Source: a virus
IMG/VR virus record: IMGVR_UViG_3300020169_000132
Coordinates: 1-22,251 of that record
DNA: 22,251 nucleotides
Strand: one strand, 5' to 3'
Shown here: positions 1-7,900 of the stretch, one piece after another
Position numbering within the stretch: the first letter of the stretch is position 1
Layout of the letters: the number at the start of each line of letters is the position of its first letter
Notes under the pieces: model-generated
What the model was told of the DNA's origin: nothing
The model's database searches: none
What the model saw: only the letters and a program-made list of their open reading frames with translations
Made by a program: the position numbers and the translations under genes

Positions 1-163
1 CTGCTGACTGCTGTTGCTGCTGCTGTTGTGCTTGAATCAAGCTGAGTTGTGCCTCTAAATCGGCTATTCTGAGAGCCTGACCGGCGTTTTGTTTAGCTAA
101 TGAATCAATCTTAGCCATTGTTACATACTCGTCGGCACTCATCTCTCGCTTCTGTTCGCTCAT
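1..163 (-). CDS. Short coiled-coil, glutamine-rich protein, partial (C-terminus outside window)
   Basis: A frame starting MSEQKREMSADEYVTMAKID, with AAGGAGAGG 5-7 nt before the ATG at 163. It continues through heptad-like LRIADLEAQLSLIQ to a run of seven Gln and leaves the window after 54 residues. The Gln run is encoded by mixed CAA/CAG codons. Such short coiled coils can be parts of tail accessory or lysis proteins, but nothing here decides. It is the last gene visible in the block and is separated from the previous one by 76 nt, the longest non-coding gap in the window, which holds only a 5-bp inverted repeat (188-200) and no clear promoter or terminator. Confidence 0.75.
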   Translation of the reverse strand, partial: MSEQKREMSADEYVTMAKIDSLAKQNAGQALRIADLEAQLSLIQAQQQQQQQSA

Positions 164-239
164 GTTCCTCTCCTTAGTTGTGGCTTGACGATTTTATCGT
201 GTTATTAGCACGTCTTCCACTGGTTTAACAGGCCAGAAT

Positions 240-1541
240 TTAGTTAAATTTATCTGTCCTCGCTCTCAGGCTGATCATAAAGTTTAGTGTTGTATCTTTC
301 TCAATGAATGTCCGATCTGCTGGGCTGTATCCAAGGAGCCTTAACGCCCACCTAAACCTAATATCAACTGTTGAAACCTTGTCCCCATAAGTGAATCTAG
401 GCATCGTTGTAGAGACTTGGAAGCTTCTTCCATAGGCGGTGTTTGCCGCTGTTGTGACAAATGAGCTTATGCTGTTAGTTGACATCAATGTCTCACCAAA
501 GCCTGATACGTTGTAGGAAGATTGCCCGATCTGACCGCCTCCAGGATTTTGTGTTCCAGTGGCTAGTGACTCATTATGCTGAGACGTTAAAAGAGCCGCC
601 TGTATGACTTGAGCGCCTTCAAATGTAATGGCGTCATTAGTGACCGCGCTGTAAGTTTGGGGACTGCCGGTTCCTGACCCTAGAGATGTCCAGTATTGAT
701 TAGTAAGAGTGATTGTAGCGCCGCTGCCGGTAAAGTTTCCGGTAGATAAGAGATGATACCTAAGCCTTGTGTTAGTTCCGTCAAACTCTACGGTCATGCC
801 GCATTTTGCAATTGTTACCGCCGCATTAATGCTTGCGTTGTCTATATCTGCATTTGCACTTGCCAGCTTATAGTTAAGGTCGTTGCTGGTTGTGGAGAAC
901 AAACGCCTTCTCTGATCTCCTTGATTCTCGCCCACGTTGCAGGGGTAATAATACTCCTGCACTGCATTCTTGCCGCCGCTTGCGATAGCACTTCCCGCCA
1001 CAGTGTTGTACCAGTTCAAAGCACGAACGTCTGAGTCATTCAACCCAACAGAAGTTCCAGAGCTTCCACCAGCCGCTAGGTGTATGGTATTCATGCTTAG
1101 AGCGCCTGACGCTGGTAGGGTGCCGCTATGCTTTACATACATCGCTTGAGTTGCGCCAGAGGCAGACGATGCAAACGGGAAAGACGATACGCCTGTCCAA
1201 TACCAGCTTGTGAATATTCCGCCTTTTGTGTAGTTATTGCTGGCGGTTGTGTTCATTGTTATAGCGCCGCCATAAGTGGCGGAGGATCTATTATAATTTA
1301 CCCCATTGACCGTGATGTAGTCCCACCCATCGTTTTCATGAATGCCGTACACTTCAAAAGTAATCCGGTCGTTAGACCCTTGCCAATATAAACCTCTGAC
1401 ACCGTTGCCGCCAAACGCGACCACTTCTCCATTAGTTATCGTTCCGCTACCAATTACATCAGTAAAGCCAGCGAAGGCAGGCGGGTCAAAGCCAAAGACA
1501 TCAACCGTTGGAATTGTGAATGTGCTTATTGTGACTGCCAT
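240..1541 (-). CDS. Ser/Thr/Gly/Asn-rich structural protein, probably tail-associated
   Basis: A 433-residue protein starting MAVTISTFTIPTVDVFGFDP, preceded by AGGTGGAAG. It is rich in Ser, Thr, Gly, Asn and Ala, with aromatic residues scattered through short beta-prone stretches (GLYWQGSNDRITFEVYGIHE, TSWYWTG, YRSFQV-like runs). No signal peptide, transmembrane segment or enzyme motif is seen. The C-terminus RFRWALRLLGYSPADRTFIE is more ordered and basic. Composition and position after the fibre gene suggest a virion surface or fibre-accessory protein, perhaps one that binds a receptor, but I recognise no family and the function is unknown. Confidence 0.75.
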   Translation of the reverse strand: MAVTISTFTIPTVDVFGFDPPAFAGFTDVIGSGTITNGEVVAFGGNGVRGLYWQGSNDRITFEVYGIHENDGWDYITVNGVNYNRSSATYGGAITMNTTASNNYTKGGIFTSWYWTGVSSFPFASSASGATQAMYVKHSGTLPASGALSMNTIHLAAGGSSGTSVGLNDSDVRALNWYNTVAGSAIASGGKNAVQEYYYPCNVGENQGDQRRRLFSTTSNDLNYKLASANADIDNASINAAVTIAKCGMTVEFDGTNTRLRYHLLSTGNFTGSGATITLTNQYWTSLGSGTGSPQTYSAVTNDAITFEGAQVIQAALLTSQHNESLATGTQNPGGGQIGQSSYNVSGFGETLMSTNSISSFVTTAANTAYGRSFQVSTTMPRFTYGDKVSTVDIRFRWALRLLGYSPADRTFIEKDTTLNFMISLRARTDKFN

Positions 1542-1705
1542 TCTTCCACCTGATCTATGAACTCTTGTTCTTGAGCGACGAAAGATTCTATCTGCTGCTC
1601 AGGAGTGAGATTAGGGTCTGGTTCTAAATAGAAAAATGATGTCTGCCCATTGCTAAACTCATGGGCGAACTTCAACAATCCATCTTCAACCGTGTAATCA
1701 GTCAT
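1526..1705 (-). CDS. Small acidic protein of unknown function
   Basis: A 59-residue frame, MTDYTVEDGLLKFAHEFSNG and onward, ending EEWQSQ. It fills the gap between the 89-residue protein and the 433-residue protein. It overlaps the former by 8 nt and the latter by 16 nt, so it is probably translated by coupling. The second half is acidic and helix-prone (LTPEQQIESFVAQEQEFIDQ). This aqueous, Gln/Glu-rich helix resembles the end of small tail-associated proteins, but I recognise no family. Confidence 0.7.
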   Translation of the reverse strand: MTDYTVEDGLLKFAHEFSNGQTSFFYLEPDPNLTPEQQIESFVAQEQEFIDQVEEWQSQ

Positions 1706-1967
1706 CAGCCCAGACCGCCGCGCAGATGTCTTGGACTAGCTGGGGATAGATTGAAACATCCGTGGGATTGCCGTCAGAATCATAGCGGCTTAAACCAGAA
1801 GGGTGGGCAGAGACTGCTGGCAATTCCGCATCGTCAGGGTCATCAAAATGGATTTCCATGATGACCATAAGGCTTGGGTTACCTTCGTTAGTCTCAGACC
1901 CTGCCTCTGGATTTCTGGCAGGATACAATTCGCATCTTTGTAAAACTTCAGTTTTAGTTATTGCCAT
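1698..1967 (-). CDS. Small phage protein of unknown function following the tail fibre
   Basis: An 89-residue protein starting MAITKTEVLQRCELYPARNP. GGAG, located inside the last codons of the fibre gene, serves as the ribosome binding site. The pattern 'AITKTEVLxRxExYPA, then LMVIMEIHFDDPDDAELP, and QDICAAVW near the end' matches small acidic proteins that I know from marine and other environmental phages but that have no assigned function. Two-layer alpha/beta content is likely (VIMEIHFDD strand, LVQDICAAVW helix). Its stop overlaps the next start over 8 nt (ATGACTGA). It may be a tail or fibre accessory protein; this is by position only. Confidence 0.78.
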   Translation of the reverse strand: MAITKTEVLQRCELYPARNPEAGSETNEGNPSLMVIMEIHFDDPDDAELPAVSAHPSGLSRYDSDGNPTDVSIYPQLVQDICAAVWADD

Positions 1968-1969
1968 TT

Positions 1970-4900
1970 CTATTTCTCCATTAGTTTTTTAACAAGGGTT
2001 TTGAGTTCGTCAATTTCGGTTTGTTGCTGCTTGGCGTTTTCAATGAGATAACCGACGAGGTTTCCATACGCGACAGATTTGGTTCCCATCTCATCATCTG
2101 CCGTATGGACCAACTCGCTTGCAATAAGCTCCAGTTCCTGGGCGATTACGCCCGACCCCGCTTTGCCGTCCTTAGTAAAAGACACGCCACGCATTTGCAA
2201 GACTTTAGAGCCATCAAGCGTTTTGATATCCGACTTAAGGCGTTTATCTGAGTAAGCTGTTACGTTGTCCGAGGCTGTAATTGAGCCATTGAAAGATACA
2301 TTGTTATTACTAACAGCATAATCAAAAACGGCATAGCGAGTGCCATTGTATAGTCTATAAAAAGTTATGAAGTCAGCGCGTTCGCCACTAGCCCAAGCTG
2401 GAGATCCGTCTCCATTGTAAGACATACCGCCGCCGTATGTGTCGCTCTGACCGACTTCAAAAATCCCAGTTCCCTGTCCGTCGCCGTTAGCGCGAACAAA
2501 CGCCTGACCGTTGTTGTCGCACTTAATCTTAACGGTTGTGCTCACACCTGAGTCAAATACCGTTTCCCCTTCAACGGTTAAATTGTTTCTGACAATCGTG
2601 TGACCTGCGGAGGTTAAAGTAAGTGCTTTAGTGCCACTTGTGCCGCCTGATTGCGAGATAGATGTACCGTTTACCCAAAAGTCAAAATATCCACCCGTGG
2701 AGGTATTGCCTGCTATTATATTATTCGCACCGTTATTGCCAAGCTGCAAAGTCCTCCAATCAAAATAGCCTCTATAACTGTTGGTGGAAGTGTAGTGCAT
2801 AAATATACCGGCAGTCCCATTACCAGCAGTCCAACTAGCATACCCGCCGAATGTTGAGTTGCCAGTTGTTGCGAGTGACCCAATACCCTGCAAAGCGTTT
2901 CCAGAAAAGTTGACAAAAGACGCGACTCTATCGCCATACATAATAAGAGCGCCTGCCGCACTGTTATCGTGGCCCCACATACCCCACTGACCGTTGCCGA
3001 TTTGGCTAAGACCTGTCCAAGTTTGACCGCTCGCGCCTTCTATACTGGTAGCGCCACCCCTATAACCTATGGACATTCCATAATTGTCCATTAGGGCTGT
3101 AGTGCCGTTGTGCTCTGTGAAAAAGATGCGGCCAGACCCTTCGCCACTTGTGTCAGTATTGCCCTCAATGGATAGATACCTTCCCCCGACAGAGCTGCCC
3201 AGACCGGGAACACCCATAGACAGGTATGCGTTGTCGGCGGTAGTCCTTATGTTTCCTAAACTATTAAGGTTTCTGCTGGAATCAACTATGGTTGTTGAGC
3301 CTATTTTGAGTCCACTAGCCCTGACATAGCCCGTATAAGCACCTTCACCTTGTGTAAAGTCAAGATCATTGCCTGTGTAACTAATAAAAGCAGCATCACT
3401 ACCTCCAGGTGAAGCGTGCAGAATGTAGTAGTTTGACGCTCTTACAAACCCACCAAACTGAGCTATTGCGCCAGAACCGGCGTTGTTAATTGCCCCAACG
3501 TGTAGTTTTGCTGCCGCAGGAGTAGTTCCAGAAGCAGATGCTTTGACAAACCCCGTAGCGGTAAAGTCTGCTGCGTAAAAATTTTTATTGGCATCAATTA
3601 TAGTAGCGCCAGCAGATTGAAGGTTATATCCGCTTCTTATATCAATATTGCCTTGAAAACTGAAAGTGCTTGCAGTTGAAGCATAGACTTGTGGCCCTCC
3701 CGAAAGATCTTCCCTATATAACTGAATCGCCCAAGGGGATGAGTCATCGGCTGATATTTTTAATAGAGGGCTTGCGCTTCCGTCATCTGTTAATGTGAGA
3801 CTTTTTGCTGTAATAGCCCCACTAGAGATAGTTCCAGAAAAAACCGCGTTCCCGCTGGTGTCTAATTCAAGTCTTTTAGTGTTGCCTCCGGTTGCGAATA
3901 AAATGCTTTCTTGCGAGCGTATACACAGGTCATCAATTGCAGAAGTTGAAACCATGTCTCCCGCTGTTGTTGCTGACTCTATGCCGCTTTTAAATGCACC
4001 TCCTCGCAAGAACCTGACCCTCACGGTGTCGGTATTGTCAATATCTATACCATTTTTAAGATTGAGATACTTAGCTGAGTTTATTGATAGGGCGTCATTT
4101 CCACTGATTTTTATTTTGTAGAAGCTGCCAGCCCTGTTTGAATGAACAATTAAAACGCCATCAACACTATTTTCATGGCCGTAAGTCCCCCATTCGCCAT
4201 TGCCTAGCGTTGACGTAAACCCGCTATCAAAATCTAGCGGAGCCGATCCAGAACCTTCGTAGACGAGCGAAACTCCATATTTATAGGGGTAATTAGCATC
4301 TCCAGAAACTCCTGTCTCAGACATAAACATGCGTAGAGACTTATCAGAAGCGGATGTGCCATCTTTGTTGATAGTTTCAAACAAAAATCCAACGGGAGTT
4401 GTTGCGCTGCTAGCTCCAATCTCAAATTTCTGATTGTTCGCTGCCCCTGCCGTCACGGCTGTATGCGCGGCAGTAATAACCGCCTTGTCCGTGGTGAATT
4501 GTAAGTTAGTCCCTGTGTTGCCAGTATGATAAAGGTACTCTGGTATGTATAAATTCCCACCAAACACAGCATCTGCGTCAGCTTCTAAAGTTAGAGCAAG
4601 ATTCCCACTGGTTCCGCCGCTTTGGCTTATTGCTGTTGCATTAGTAAAAAACCGAAAATGACCGCCAGCCGAAGTACTTCCTGCCAATATGTTATTTGAA
4701 CCGTTGTTTCCCAGCTGGAGAGTTCTCCAGTCAAAATAGCTCCTGTAACTGTTGGTGGCATTGTAGTGCATGAATATTCCGGCAACGCCGCTGCCGCCGG
4801 TCCAGCTTGAATATCCTCCATGTGTAGAATTGCCTGTGCTTGTAATAGCACCACTAGAGATGGTGCCGACGGTCAGATTGCGGCTTACATCTGCCATTCT

Positions 4901-7900
4901 GGTTCCGTTTACCCAATAGCCATAGGGCGCGTCTACACCAGTATCATCGTAGATCTTGAAATGCACCTTGTTGGTATCTTCTGGTTCGTAAAAATGCAGT
5001 TCGTCGCCAGAAAGACGAATAGCCATATCAACACCTGGGTCAGTAGCGGTGCTCGTGTTGAAGGTTACTGCTGGCGATGTGCCTAGCGTAGTCGTTAGAA
5101 CGATATCGCCTGTGCTTGTTATTCCAGAGGTGGATATGCTTGCTGCGTTAATGTTTTGACTAGAATCTATGACTGAGATGCCACTGAGTTCAAAGCTAGT
5201 GGCAGATACAGATCCAGAGAAAGTAGAATTACCACTACTATCAACAACTAATAAAGCGGTTGAGCCAGTTCCTTGACCGCCAATTTGGGCTGCGGTAGTG
5301 GCTGCAGAGGTCCTAAGCTCAAATTTTCCTGCGTTAGCGGAAGCAGTGGAAGGAGCGTTGTGAATCCAATAATGTCTGCGCGTTGAGGCCGTATAGTTTG
5401 AGAGAACAATGTTAGAAGCCCAATCCCCACCATCGTCAGCAATTACTTGAATCTGACCCTCGGTGGCTTGAACCTCTAAGGTCACATTAGAGCTGACCAC
5501 TGCGCCTGTCACTGTAGAGGGCTTTACTGTTGTAACCCCAGTCAAAGTGCCGCCAGCTAAAGGCAAGTGACCAATTTGAGAATAGTCGTATCCAGTTTCC
5601 CATTGCAGGGAATTAGACGCAGCACCGTCAGCGTAAATGGTGCCACTTGCTAAAAAGTTCCCGTTGTTTACAAACGCCCAGTTATTGCCCGCAACGCTGG
5701 GGTCATAGTCAATATACAAAGTTGACGTTGCTAAACTTACGTCTGCATATATCTTAAAAGCAGTCGCATTTGAAGCTGACGAGTCTTGTAAGAATATTCC
5801 TGCCTCGCCACCAGAAGAGCGCAAATATAAATTTGAGTTGGCTAGTATATTTCCGCGAAATTCCCAATCGTTACTGTTTACATAATTCCTAGCAGTCCAA
5901 AAAGTACCAGCTTGCCCAGTTGAGGCAGTTGTGCGATAGAGCGCAGTGTAGTCATCGCCAGCTCCTGAAGTCACAGGGCTGTTGTCTCCATTGTACTCAA
6001 TGCCGCCACCATAATCAGTAGACTGTCCAACAAATAATTTGCCAGTTCCTTGACTAGATCCATACAGGCGGATTTGAGCCATGCCATCATCGTCAGCAAT
6101 GACATTAACTGTCGTGTTCGTGCCGTTATCAAATGTTGCGTTTTTTGTGCTTATTGCATGACTAAACTCAAACGTATCAGTCGCAGTCTTCCATAAGATA
6201 GAAGCATCTGTCGTAGAATTAACCGCATCTTGGATAATGATACCGGCGTTGTTCGCGGTCGCAGAAGAATCACCCGTGGAATAGTTTAGCGTTATGTCCT
6301 TATCCGCAACGGTCAGATCTGCCACGTTGATCGTGGTAGTCGTTCCTTGGACGGTTAAGTCTCCGGTGACTACTAAGTCCCCTGAGATGGTGCCGCCACT
6401 GGAAAGCAGGTTTTGACTCCCTGAAATAAATACATTGTCTGAGCTTTTTATCAGCCCTGAGCCGGTTATCTCGTAATGACGCTCGTCACTATTGCCGCCG
6501 TCAAAATAAATGCCTGTCGTTGTGTTGTTTGAGCTTGGTGGCGTAGTAGATCCACTGATTACGGTCGTCGTTCCGTCTTCTACAACCCTGACAACAATTT
6601 TAATCTTGTATGTCTGAGCCGTTGGGAACAAGCCTGATCCAAGAGATGCAGTCGTTATCACATAGCTGGTAGCGCCGCCTCCCGCATTGGGAATCATTTC
6701 TAGCGCACCGCCAAAGTCTTGCAGTACAGAAAAATACCTTGTCAAAGATCCACCGTATCCAGCGCCTCTATCAAACCCGCCAACCCGCATTTGCGTTGAA
6801 GATGGAGTCCCGCTGTTTACGATAGTAACTCGCTGGGTAGCTGAGGGCGTTCCGCTATAGCTTCCGCCATTGGGCTTAACGTAGTAGTCAACCAGAACAT
6901 CAACGCCGGTTAATTGCGCCTCTGCGCTTGCTGTGCTGCTTGTGCTTGCGCCAGCGAAGTATTGGGTTGCGTCATAATTGTCGTTTAACGCGACCTTAGA
7001 TGTGATTGAGAATGACTCGCTTGCTGAAGCCGTTGTAAGTGTGATTTCGCTAGTGGAGTTGTTAACCGTCCCGCCGACCGTGGATACAACCGATCCGCTA
7101 GACACTGATATATCGTTAAGTGCTGCCGCGCCCAAACCTGTTGGGCTTAATAGCACATCCCCAGATGTGTTGTAGATCGTAATGTTTGATGCGAATACTC
7201 GTCCATCGTTACCGACCTTAAATGATGAATCATCAGGCGAATACTGATTAGTTTCTGTATCAAGTGTCGCGTTGGTGAACATCCTGTAATCGGTGTCATT
7301 ACCATCAATTACCGTAATTGTTCCAGCCGTAGATCCGACCGCTACCTGACCGCTAAACTCCCCAGCGGATGCGTTTACGGTGCCGGTAACGGTAAGGTCA
7401 TCACCGTCAAACGTAAGCGCCTCAGATGTTGAATTCCTTATGCTGAGTTTGTATTTACTGCTGTCGTACCCAAGGAAAAAGCCTTCTCCGCTATTATAGG
7501 AAGTCTGACCGCCTCTAATAGAGCCGCCCTGGTTCATTCTGATACCACCTTGGGTGATGGTAACGTCTTCTGATATACCGCTCTGTGCTACTGCTTGGCC
7601 TGTCGTTGTGTTTGCAACGCCAAGATTGATTGAGATCTCATCGCTGTTGTTGATATCAATCCCAATAGTAGGATCAGCAACATTGTCCCAGTCCACCTCA
7701 ACTGCGCCAACTGTAGCGAATACTGTTGTGTTGGGGTCAGCATTAGGCTCTAAATTAGACTGACTTGCTGCGTCCGTTCCGACATTCTTAACTGCTCTTA
7801 CCCAGTAATATCTAAGGTTTCCTGGGGCCATGGTTTCCCACAGATTACCCGTTCCGCTTCCTGTCGCCGTTGCAGTAAAGACAACCCCAACGGTATTAGA

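Noticed and set aside
1-30. CTG/CAG-rich stretch as an unstable triplet repeat
   Set aside because: It encodes seven Gln with mixed CAA and CAG codons and is short and interrupted. It is better read as part of a coiled-coil protein.
164-239. Promoter or terminator in the largest non-coding gap
   Set aside because: Only 76 nt with a 5-bp inverted repeat (ACGAT/ATCGT). No convincing -35/-10 pair and no stem plus T-run.
753-1391. Plus-strand frames of 93 and 87 codons, rich in Cys
   Set aside because: Both are antisense to the 433-residue gene. The high Cys content comes from reverse reading of its Ala, Thr and Asn codons.
2600-4850. Repeated blocks considered as a CRISPR array or transposon ends
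   Set aside because: The repeats are in-frame coding duplications of unequal spacing and imperfect identity inside the fibre gene. There are no short uniform repeats, spacers or terminal inverted repeats.
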